Shown piece after piece: positions 8,237 through 15,208 of a DNA stretch of 20,329 nucleotides (position 1 is the first letter of the stretch; every line of letters starts with the position of its first letter). A program made the position numbers and the translations under genes. This stretch comes from Methanocorpusculum sp. MCE (GTDB taxonomy: Archaea > Halobacteriota > Methanomicrobia > Methanomicrobiales > Methanocorpusculaceae): assembly GCA_003315675.1 (NCBI GenBank), contig NIZU01000071.1, positions 1-20,329 of the forward strand. Reading direction: 5' to 3'. The notes under the pieces are model-generated. The model made no database searches, was not told the origin of the DNA, and saw nothing but the letters and a program-made list of their open reading frames with translations.

Positions 8237-9718
8237 ATGACGAAAGGGATACAGCAGACACTGGAACAATACTTCCACCACCAGACGTTCCGCCCCAACC
8301 AGCAGGAGATCATCGAAAAGATCGTCAGCGGGAGGGACGTTCTCGCAGTGATGGCGACCGGCGGGGGGAAATCCCTCTGTTACCAGCTTCCGGCCCTGAT
8401 GCTTGACGGGATGACGATCGTCATCTCTCCCCTGATCGCGCTGATGAAGGATCAGGTAGACTCGCTTTCGAACCAGGGGGTGACGGTCGAGACATTAAAC
8501 AGTCTGCAGACCTATGATGAACGGCGAAGGGTCGAGCAGGATATGCGTGACGGAAAAGTCAGGATCCTGTATGTCTCGCCGGAACGGGCAGTGACTCAGG
8601 CATTTTTCGCGACGCTTTCCGGCTGCAAAGTGGCGCTTTTTGCCGTGGACGAGGCACACTGCGTATCGATGTGGGGCCATCAGTTCAGGCCCGAATATCG
8701 GGAGATCAAGCATCTGCGGGACAAATTCCCGGGCGTTCCGATCGCCGCTTTTACTGCGACGGCTACCCTTAGGGTACGCGAAGATATCGTAAACGAACTG
8801 AGACTGAAAGATCCCGCCGAGTTCATCGGAAGTTTCGACCGGAGAAATCTCCGGTATGCGGCTTATGCCGAGCCGAATGCCCAGGTGAGGATGCAGAAAA
8901 TTATCAGTTACGTCACCGCCCACAAAAATGATCCGGGGATCATCTACTGTTTTTCGCGGGCAAGTACCGAGGAACTGGCAGAGCGTCTCCGAAAGGTGCA
9001 TATCCTGGCAAATCCGTATCATGCCGGTCTGCCGACCCCTGAACGGAGCAGGGTCCAGGAGGGATTTCTTAACAACTCAATACGAGTGATCTGCGCAACG
9101 GTGGCCTTCGGGATGGGGATCGACAAACCCGACGTCAGATATGTGATTCATGCCCATATGCCTAAAGACATCGAGTCCTATTATCAGGAAACGGGGCGGG
9201 CCGGCAGGGACGGCAAACCCGGGGAGTGTCTGCTGTTCTACTCGGGCGGCGACCGGCGCAAGATCGAAAATATGCTCGAACGGGAGTTCACCGATAAGAA
9301 AAAGTCCGAGATCGCCCGGGAAAAACTGGATCAGATGTATGCCTACTGTACGGCCAAATCGTGCCGAAGACAGCTGCTTCTTTCCTACTTCGACGAAGAA
9401 ATACAGCCCTGCGGGAACTGTGATACCTGCGGGGACCGGCAGATAACGCCGGTCAGACCGGCGGGAAATCTCTCGAAGATGATCCTTGCCGGAGTGCAGG
9501 ATGTGGACGGTATCCTGACGACGCCCGAGTTCATCTCGTTCCTTCTTGGTCTCGAACGGGCAAAGACGGTAAAACTTCAACTGAACACGCACCTTTTCTT
9601 CGGCGCGGCGAAAGGAAGGGAAAGAGAGGAAATTGAAAAAGAAGTCAGCAGCCTTCTGCGGTCGGGCAGGCTCCGCCTCGAAGGAAAAACAGTCAGAAAA
9701 CTGTGTTCTGGAAATTGA
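8237..9718 (+). CDS. recQ: RecQ-family ATP-dependent DNA helicase
   Basis: This is a superfamily 2, 3'-5' DNA helicase used in recombination and repair. In its 493 residues I see FRPNQQEII (motif 0), Walker A ATGGGKS (40-46), DEAH (138-141) followed by the RecQ-specific aromatic loop HCVSMWGHQFRPEYR, and motif VI QETGRAGRDGKPGECLLFY. A four-cysteine zinc site follows near 370-400 (CTAKSCRRQ, then CGNCDTC). The region after it is short and winged-helix-like, and there is no HRDC domain, so it is shorter than the 600-residue bacterial form. The ATG at 8237 is the only sensible start because TAA lies in frame at 8210; no strong ribosome binding site is seen. The gap to the ATP-grasp gene is 87 bases. 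Its stop codon is 1 base from that of the convergent ilvC. Confidence 0.95.
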   Translation: MTKGIQQTLEQYFHHQTFRPNQQEIIEKIVSGRDVLAVMATGGGKSLCYQLPALMLDGMTIVISPLIALMKDQVDSLSNQGVTVETLNSLQTYDERRRVEQDMRDGKVRILYVSPERAVTQAFFATLSGCKVALFAVDEAHCVSMWGHQFRPEYREIKHLRDKFPGVPIAAFTATATLRVREDIVNELRLKDPAEFIGSFDRRNLRYAAYAEPNAQVRMQKIISYVTAHKNDPGIIYCFSRASTEELAERLRKVHILANPYHAGLPTPERSRVQEGFLNNSIRVICATVAFGMGIDKPDVRYVIHAHMPKDIESYYQETGRAGRDGKPGECLLFYSGGDRRKIENMLEREFTDKKKSEIAREKLDQMYAYCTAKSCRRQLLLSYFDEEIQPCGNCDTCGDRQITPVRPAGNLSKMILAGVQDVDGILTTPEFISFLLGLERAKTVKLQLNTHLFFGAAKGREREEIEKEVSSLLRSGRLRLEGKTVRKLCSGN

Positions 9719-9719
9719 T

Positions 9720-10697
9720 TTAGATAAGCAGCCGCCGAAACTCTGCACCGGTCGTTTCGATATCGCTTTGTTTGACCTCTTCAACAAGACCTGCATACGT
9801 TTTACTCCCGGAACGCTTCTCGGCCATCCACTCTTCGGCAAATTCCCCGCTTTGAATCTCGTTTAAGATCGCGGTCATCTGTTTTCTGGAATCATCCCCG
9901 ATGACCCGGGAACCCCGGGTGATACCTCCATAGCCTGCGGTTTTTGAAACGAAGTCGTGCATCTTTGAAAATCCCCCTTCGTAGATGAGATCAACGACCA
10001 GCTTTACTTCGTGGGCGCACTCGGAAAAAGCAAGCTCCGGAGGATAGCCGGCATCCACGAGGGTATCATACGCCGCAGAAATCAATGCCGGAAGGCCGCC
10101 GCAGATGACCGCCTGTTCTCCAAAGAGATCCGTCTCCGTTTCATCTCTGAATGTGGAGGCTAAAACAGCCGAACGGGAAGACCCGATACCTGCCGCAAAC
10201 CCGAGGGCCAGATTTAATGCGCGCCCCGTGTGATCCTGATGAACGGCAACGAGAGAGGGAACACCCGATCCGTCCTCGTAGAGTTTTCGAACCATCGGGC
10301 CGACCCCTTTTGGGGCGACCAGAACGACGTCCGTGAATTTCGGCGGAACGATGAAGCCGTAATGAATATTGAAACCGTGGGCAAAGACCAGACACTGGCC
10401 CTCTTTGAGAAACGGAGCAATATCTTTTGTATATATATCCGCAGCGGATTCATCCGGGAAAAAAACGCCGAGAATATCGGAGCGCATGACCGCATTCTGC
10501 ACGGACATGACCGGAAAACCGTCAGAAACGGCTAAATCAAAGCTTTTTCCGGGACGGTTCCCGACGATGACGGCGACCCCGCTGTCGCGAAGATTTCTTG
10601 CCTGGGAACGCCCTTGAGAGCCGTAACCAAGCACAGCGACGCATTTTTCAGAAATAAAACCGATATCTTCATCAGTCACGGAGTATTTTTGCATCAT
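9720..10697 (-). CDS. ilvC: Ketol-acid reductoisomerase (NAD(P)H)
   Basis: The enzyme isomerises and reduces acetolactate or acetohydroxybutyrate, the second common step of valine, leucine and isoleucine synthesis. The 325-residue product matches the short class I form in length. It begins MMQKYSVTD and contains the Rossmann motif VAVLGYGSQGRSQARNLRDS, the VAPKGVGPMVRKLYEDGSG loop, and the metal-binding FRDETETDLFGEQAVICGG and ECAHEVKLVVDLIYEGG segments. The open frame extends upstream to 11066, but that part is antisense to mptA and lies beyond the promoter, so I start at the ATG pair 10694-10697. It is not next to ilvB/ilvN here and is expressed from the promoter shared with mptA. Confidence 0.95.
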   Translation of the reverse strand: MMQKYSVTDEDIGFISEKCVAVLGYGSQGRSQARNLRDSGVAVIVGNRPGKSFDLAVSDGFPVMSVQNAVMRSDILGVFFPDESAADIYTKDIAPFLKEGQCLVFAHGFNIHYGFIVPPKFTDVVLVAPKGVGPMVRKLYEDGSGVPSLVAVHQDHTGRALNLALGFAAGIGSSRSAVLASTFRDETETDLFGEQAVICGGLPALISAAYDTLVDAGYPPELAFSECAHEVKLVVDLIYEGGFSKMHDFVSKTAGYGGITRGSRVIGDDSRKQMTAILNEIQSGEFAEEWMAEKRSGSKTYAGLVEEVKQSDIETTGAEFRRLLI

Positions 10698-10727
10698 ATA
10701 TGCTGGTGTATTTGGAATCCGAATACG

Positions 10728-10739
10728 TATAATATTATA
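10728..10739. promoter_or_regulatory. Palindromic TATA element between ilvC and mptA
   Basis: TATAATATTATA is a perfect 12-base palindrome. It lies about 31 bases before the ilvC ATG on the minus strand and 85 bases before the mptA ATG on the plus strand, so it could position transcription in both directions. A short hairpin, CACGT-TG-ACGTG at 10766-10777, sits in the mptA leader. A second AT motif abutting the mptA start (GATATATA, 10817-10824) is too close to the start codon to act as its TATA box. Confidence 0.5.
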
Positions 10740-10824
10740 TACCCTCATCCCCATACACATAGTTACACGTTGACGTGCCTTAAACCGAAAACGGCATACT
10801 AACGAAAAAAGGACACGATATATA

Positions 10825-11760
10825 ATGTCATTACCAGATGTGCAGTCCACCGCCCCGGATGTGAGAATCAGCCTAACGCGTGTTGGTGTGAAAAATGTCA
10901 GAAAACTTGTCGAAGTCGGCAGACCCGGGAAGACCCGGCCGGCGATCTTTATTTCAGAGTTTGATGTATTCGTTGATCTTCCAAGCAGTCTGAAAGGGGC
11001 AAACCTTTCCAGAAACTTTGAAGTGATCGATGAGGTGCTCCAGCAGGCAACGAGCGGTGATGTCAAAGGTATTGAGGATGTGTGCGGAATCGTTTCGCGA
11101 AAACTTCTTGACCATCATGAATATGCTGACCGCACGGAAGTTTTTATGAGAAGTTTCTACATGATGAACCGGGAGACACCCGTTTCGAAGACATCGTGTC
11201 AAGAAGTCATCAATGTCTATGCACATGCGATCGCCCAGAGAACGAACGGCAAACCGATGGTCAGGAAAAGTGTCGGCGCCGAAGTGACCGGTATCACCGC
11301 ATGTCCGTGCGCTCAAAACATCATGAAGGATCATGCGATGCATGTGATGGAACAACTCGAGATCCCCGAGGATAAGATCGCTGCATTCTTCAACGAGATC
11401 CCGATGGCAAGCCACAACCAGCGCGGACGCGGCTTCCTGTGTGTAGAAACAGACGGCGACATTATCGTCCCGCTTAAAAAGATCGTTACCGTTCTCAAAG
11501 AATCGATGAGCGCAAAGATCTACGAACTCCTGAAGCGCGGCGATGAAAGCTACGTCGTGATGGAAGCCCACAAGAACGCCAGATTCGTCGAAGACTGCGT
11601 TCGGGAGATGGCACGCAGAGTAGTATCCACGTTCGGCGACCTCCCCGGGGACACGCACATCACGATCCGGCAGACCAATGAGGAAAGCATCCACCAGCAT
11701 GATGCCTACGCCGAGAGAAAGGCAACCCTTGCCGAACTTCGCGACGAGCTCAGCATATAA
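10825..11760 (+). CDS. mptA: GTP cyclohydrolase MptA (type IB family, FolE2-like)
   Basis: MptA is the archaeal Fe(II)-dependent enzyme that opens GTP to 7,8-dihydroneopterin 2',3'-cyclic phosphate, the first step towards tetrahydromethanopterin, the one-carbon carrier of methanogenesis. The 311-residue product has family length. It shows SLTRVGVKNVRKLVEVGRP near the start, the metal-binding TGITACPCAQ segment (C160, C162) with a nearby DH pair at 169-170, and the EIPMASHNQRGRG segment with H197. The ATG at 10825 is preceded by AAAAAAGGA at 11 bases. T-rich sequence after the stop (11770-11776) may terminate it. It is monocistronic as far as can be seen. Confidence 0.95.
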   Translation: MSLPDVQSTAPDVRISLTRVGVKNVRKLVEVGRPGKTRPAIFISEFDVFVDLPSSLKGANLSRNFEVIDEVLQQATSGDVKGIEDVCGIVSRKLLDHHEYADRTEVFMRSFYMMNRETPVSKTSCQEVINVYAHAIAQRTNGKPMVRKSVGAEVTGITACPCAQNIMKDHAMHVMEQLEIPEDKIAAFFNEIPMASHNQRGRGFLCVETDGDIIVPLKKIVTVLKESMSAKIYELLKRGDESYVVMEAHKNARFVEDCVREMARRVVSTFGDLPGDTHITIRQTNEESIHQHDAYAERKATLAELRDELSI

Positions 11761-11769
11761 TTACCATCA

Positions 11770-11776
11770 CTTTTTT
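11770..11776 (+). terminator. T-run terminator after mptA
   Basis: CTTTTTTG lies about 10 bases after the mptA stop codon and is followed by further T-rich sequence. This fits an archaeal T-run terminator separating mptA from the next promoter. Confidence 0.4.
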
Positions 11777-11867
11777 GATACGTTTTCATCCTGTTCGTCT
11801 CTGGCCGCACGTTATTTCATCACAATAATATAGATAAATTTATGTACTTATGACCTATTGTGAAATG

Positions 11868-11874
11868 TATATAT
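11868..11874 (+). promoter_or_regulatory. TATA box of the unknown gene / larC-like unit
   Basis: TATATAT lies 43-49 bases before the ATG at 11917. AGAGGTGG (11904-11910) then sits a few bases before that ATG. This spacing gives a short leader of about 20 bases and supports both the start codon and an independent promoter for the two-gene unit. Confidence 0.55.
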
Positions 11875-11916
11875 GGTTTGAACTTCTAACTCTCACAAAA
11901 TCAGAGGTGGAATTTT

Positions 11917-12675
11917 ATGACCAGCGACACAAAGCAAAAAATCATTTACGCCGCATCCATGGCGGCAACCTATCAACCCGACTCTTTATCCAACGATAAA
12001 CTGGAAGCTGCCACAAAAGGTCACGGCTCTCTTGTAATCCCCGTATATGCTGCGGCAAACTCGATAGCAGACGATATCTTCTGCTCGCTTTCCGGAAAGC
12101 AAACAAGTTCGGCGGAGAAAATGACGGTTTTGGACGCAGCTCTCGGTGAACTCCCGCTTGACACCGTCATCGAAAAAGCCGTAAAAGCGGCAATGAATGC
12201 AGGAGCTGCTCCAGAAAATGCAGCGTTGATCGTTGCAGCCCTCGCCTATTTTGCAGGATCTGCGGCACGATCCGGTGTTCCCCTTGGAAACAGAAAGCTC
12301 GGTGCGATGGCAAGAATGCATGCGGGCGGGGCCAGAACCAGTGCCATCGCCTTGGTAACCGGAAAATCCACGCACAGGATCCAGGCATTTCCCGCCTACA
12401 TGGCGATCTACAAAGCCCTTGAGGAGAAGAAACTGACCAGCGTGGATGGATCAACTCTTCCCGGATTTATTTCAGGCGGAACGATCTATGGTCACTCCGC
12501 ACTTGGCGAGGACAACAACATTCCTGAACTTGCCTACAACGCGGCAATGGTCGGAACAAAGGCCATGCTGAATGCAATGGCCGGGACCGGAGTCACCCCT
12601 CTTGGACTTTGGCCGGCATTGATCGGGGCAGCGGTGACTATGGAAATCGTTCATCCTGATGCGATTTTAGGTTAA
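11917..12675 (+). CDS. Uncharacterised Ala/Gly-rich protein, N-terminal part before an in-frame TAA
   Basis: I do not recognise this protein. The 252-residue part is alanine- and glycine-rich with no signal peptide. Conspicuous segments are TKGHGSLVIPVYAAANSIAD near the start, GVPLGNRKLGAMARMHAGGA around 130, and SGGTIYGHSALGEDNN around 190. The ATG has a good ribosome binding site (AGAGGTGG). The frame ends at TAA (12673-12675), but the same frame resumes immediately with EFGKFGAVNSSY and joins the 349-residue frame that follows without any shift. Read through, one protein of about 614 codons would result. The TAA is probably a nonsense mutation, a sequencing error, or a readthrough stop; it is not a pyrrolysine (TAG) or selenocysteine (TGA) codon. 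Confidence 0.7.
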   Translation: MTSDTKQKIIYAASMAATYQPDSLSNDKLEAATKGHGSLVIPVYAAANSIADDIFCSLSGKQTSSAEKMTVLDAALGELPLDTVIEKAVKAAMNAGAAPENAALIVAALAYFAGSAARSGVPLGNRKLGAMARMHAGGARTSAIALVTGKSTHRIQAFPAYMAIYKALEEKKLTSVDGSTLPGFISGGTIYGHSALGEDNNIPELAYNAAMVGTKAMLNAMAGTGVTPLGLWPALIGAAVTMEIVHPDAILG

Positions 12676-12711
12676 GAGTTTGGAAAATTCGGAGCGGTCA
12701 ACTCCTCATAT

Positions 12712-13761
12712 ATGGATGGAAAAGGCGCACGTGATGCAGCAAAACTCCCGGAAAAACTGCATATCCGCGGTACACATGAGGAATATGACACGGCAACTCT
12801 CATCGGAGACTTTGGTCTTATTCTCAAAGATGTCGGCGGGTCATCGGTGATTGGGTCAATGGCATTTTCAGAGATCTTTGCCGGATTTGAAGAAGCGGCG
12901 ATGATCGGTGCAGGCTTTTCCGGAGGGCCGGTCAATGCTCCGTTAGGTCACGTTATTGGAGATATTGTTCCCGCTCTTCGGCTGTTGCTGCAGAACGGCG
13001 GCGATGTATTTGCGGCATCGGAGGTCATCAGAGAATACAAGATGAACTCGTTCATCGATCCCGAACTTGCCATCTGCAGTCTGAACACCATCGCACGAAA
13101 AGCCGAGCAGGTTTCACGAGGAAAAATTACGAATACCTGCATCATAGCATCCGAAGGAGTTCGCGACAGAGCAATCTACCGCCGTGCGGAAAAGACCTAT
13201 GATATGATGAAAAGCGGAAAATCTTTAGGTGATGCAGGAAAACTTCTGGATGAAGAGCGCAAAGCATATGTCGAGAAAAGAGGTTCGGCGATACTTTCCG
13301 GATTCACCGGTCGTGCTATCGAGCTGAAATTCACAGAACTCAGGTCTCACGGAAGACGCACGGATAAGTTCACCGAGCGTTACTGGGGTTTTGATTCCTA
13401 TGTTTCCTATGACGTAAATATCGACGGCAAACCCTACCATGTAGAGAATCTTAGTGGAAAAGAAGTGCCCGCGTTTGCACTCGAAGGGAAAAACAAAGAT
13501 GATCCCAACTGGGGTACCGCTCTCCAGTGCGGTGCGATCCTTGCGCAGGAGCTTCAGTATATCGGGCATACGATCATTAATATCACGGTTCCGGCCGCCG
13601 TCGGTAGTCTGTTTGCTATGGACGCAAAAGCAGCGGCAAAAGAGGCAGAAGATGGGGCATATCTCACCCGGTCAATTCCCGGTGCAAAAGAAAAGGCGAC
13701 CGAGGTTGCAAAACTTGCCCAGCTGATCTATGCAAAATTGGAAGAGCCGTTCCAAGAATGA
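12712..13761 (+). CDS. Uncharacterised protein, C-terminal part after the in-frame TAA
   Basis: This 349-residue frame is in phase with the preceding gene and almost certainly its second half. The first ATG after the TAA is at 12712, but the twelve sense codons before it (12676-12711) look equally coding and no ribosome binding site stands at a suitable distance; GGAG at 12690 is 18 bases away. Recognisable features are Gly-rich AAMIGAGFSGGPVNAPLGHV around 65-80, a charged helical stretch around 165-190, and TIINITVPAAVGSLFAMDAK near the C-terminus. The last codon overlaps the start of the LarC-like gene (ATGA, 13758-13761), so the pair is translationally coupled. No catalytic function can be assigned. 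The coupling hints at a shared role with the LarC-like protein; this is inference. Confidence 0.7.
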   Translation: MDGKGARDAAKLPEKLHIRGTHEEYDTATLIGDFGLILKDVGGSSVIGSMAFSEIFAGFEEAAMIGAGFSGGPVNAPLGHVIGDIVPALRLLLQNGGDVFAASEVIREYKMNSFIDPELAICSLNTIARKAEQVSRGKITNTCIIASEGVRDRAIYRRAEKTYDMMKSGKSLGDAGKLLDEERKAYVEKRGSAILSGFTGRAIELKFTELRSHGRRTDKFTERYWGFDSYVSYDVNIDGKPYHVENLSGKEVPAFALEGKNKDDPNWGTALQCGAILAQELQYIGHTIINITVPAAVGSLFAMDAKAAAKEAEDGAYLTRSIPGAKEKATEVAKLAQLIYAKLEEPFQE

Positions 13762-14784
13762 AAACATTATTCATTGATCCGCGAATCGGAGGTATCAGCG
13801 GAGCTGCCTTAACGGCGGCTCTTTCTGATCTTGGGGATGTCGAAGATGTAAAAAAAAACTACCGCTGATGTTTTATCGAGATTCAAGGGACAGAAGCCTG
13901 AGGTCGTTATCGGCGAACTGGGCTTGTCGGGCGCAGCGCAGGAGAAAGCTCATGCCGTTTTTTCTGATCTGGAGGCCGTATTTACAAAGTGTGACGAGGG
14001 AAAATCTTCTCTCAGTCAGGCAGTCGAGGAAGTTTTGTGTCCTCTCGCATTACTGGATGCGATGGATCTTCTTTCATGTCCGATTTATGCAGTGCCGCCA
14101 GCTCTTGGAAACTGCCGGCCGGAGACGATGGAGATCTGTGCCCGGCACAAAATACCGGTAGCGGAAAGTCCAGCCGGGTTTGAACGAACCACACCCTCGG
14201 GTGCGGCTCTTCTGGCAAATCTTGCGGTATTTCGGCAGTCGATTCCTTCGATGACGCCGGTGAAAACCGGATATGCAAAAGAGTACGGGCTTTTGGTTGT
14301 CGAGGGGGAGATTTCCGATTTGACGGAAGAGCGGATCATCATTCTTGAGACAAACATTGACGATGTCTCCGGAGAGATCATCGGATATGCCGTCGAGAAG
14401 TTCTTGGCGGCCGGGGCCGTCGATGTGTTCGTTACGCAGGGGTTCGGCAAAAAACACCGGCCGGTATTTGTTTTATCCGTGATCACGACTCTCGAAAAGT
14501 ACCAAAATCTCGTGGAGATTTTAATGGAAGAGACTGGAACTCTTGGCGTGCGGATCAAGGAAGAACCACGGATCGTTGCGGACCGTGTCAGGAACTCATA
14601 TCAGTTTATGATCTTCGGCGAGGAGTTTTCCGTGCGGGTCAAAGTATCAAAACACTGCGGACGCATCATTGCAGCAAAGCCCGAGTTTGAAGATATGAAA
14701 ACAGCTGCACAAAAACTGAACGTGCCCTTGAAAGATGTGGCGGCAGAAGTGCAGAGGCAGATCCCAAAGATGATTGATGGATGA
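13758..14784 (+). pseudogene. LarC-like (DUF111) protein, frameshifted at an A9 run
   Basis: The reading frame from ATG 13758 (MKTLFIDPRIGGISGAALTA) stops at 13866 after 36 codons. Coding continues in the +1 frame through the A9 run at 13850-13858 to the stop at 14784. Dropping one A gives a 341-residue protein. The C-terminal half matches LarC, the enzyme that inserts nickel into the pincer nucleotide cofactor: ERTTPSGAALL, ILETNIDDVSGEIIGYAVEK, AGAVDVFVTQGFGKKHRPV and MEETGTLGVRI. The N-terminal half is short and divergent: the usual D-P-x-x-G-x-S-G-D-M start has lost its Asp-Met (GGISGAAL) and the HEVGAVDSI-type segment is not seen. It may therefore have another function. In Lactobacillus plantarum, larC is itself translated by frameshifting. 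Confidence 0.75.
13850..13858 (+). other. A9 run at frame change in larC-like gene
   Basis: The sequence GTAAAAAAAAACT has nine A. In the starting frame it leads to TGA at 13866. Skipping one A reads GTA-AAA-AAA-ACT-ACC and enters the frame that encodes the recognisable LarC C-terminal half. A run this long is prone to polymerase slippage. Confidence 0.75.
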
Positions 14785-14803
14785 AACCGCGGTTTCATCC
14801 ATC
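14776..14803. terminator. Perfect 28-base palindrome at the end of the larC-like gene
   Basis: The two 14-base halves GATGGATGAAACCG (14776-14789) and CGGTTTCATCCATC (14790-14803) are exact reverse complements with no spacer, and the larC-like stop codon (14782-14784) lies inside the left half. T-rich sequence follows (CTTTTTTGATTTTTG, 14820-14834). It may be a terminator or RNA-stabilising hairpin for the upstream unit; a dimeric protein binding site is the alternative. Confidence 0.55.
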
Positions 14804-15208
14804 TGATCATTCATTTGAACTTTTTTGATTTTTGTGTGAACAACAACCCTTTGCCTCTGATAATGTTTAAGAAAAATGGAGTTACTTTTTCATAAAGATA
14901 GGCCTCAGAGAGAGCGCGTGCTCAGAAAGAGAGGAATAAACCGCATATCAGCCGATTTGACCCATTGGTATTAATTTTTTTTAATTAAGTACAATTTAAT
15001 ACCAATATTTTTAAAACTTATACTATTTTTTGAAATCAACCTGAAATTAAGCCTTTCGATTTCCGATAAAATAGGGAATCATTAATTAGCCTCGCAGGAA
15101 AGATAAAGATTAGCGTACTTCTGTACGTGTCATTAATCCAAAAGGACAATGGTAATATTCCTGTATAGCTGTTTGAAAACCTAAATAATTTAGGATGAGG
15201 CGAAAACA
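14804..15208 (+). promoter_or_regulatory. Long AT-rich promoter and leader region of the frh operon
   Basis: I find no gene in this stretch. It contains a T-run after the larC-like palindrome, an AT-rich core with an 11-base inverted repeat (listed separately), TATA-box candidates TTTTAAAACTTATAC near 15008-15024, and a leader of perhaps 150-170 bases. The leader carries the hairpin CGTAC-TTCT-GTACG (15115-15128) and CCTAAA-TAA-TTTAGG (15180-15194), which ends at the ribosome binding site GGATGAGG. A leader this long is unusual next to the short leaders elsewhere in the window, and suggests regulation of this highly expressed operon. Confidence 0.55.
14964..15006. repeat. 11-base inverted repeat, candidate operator upstream of frhA
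   Basis: ATTGGTATTAA (14964-14974) and TTAATACCAAT (14996-15006) are perfect reverse complements separated by 21 AT-rich bases, which puts the arm centres 32 bases (about three helical turns) apart. The right arm directly precedes the TATA-like sequence. Two dimer sites on the same DNA face, or one looped site, would fit. Confidence 0.55.

Noticed and set aside
10817..10824. GATATATA as the mptA TATA box
   Set aside because: It touches the ATG, so transcription would start inside the gene and remove the conserved N-terminus.
10698..11066. Long N-terminal extension of the ilvC frame
   Set aside because: It is antisense to the well-supported start of mptA and crosses the promoter; the KARI fold begins at the ATG near 10697.
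12673..12675. Recoded amino acid (pyrrolysine or selenocysteine) at the internal stop
   Set aside because: The codon is TAA; pyrrolysine uses TAG and selenocysteine TGA.
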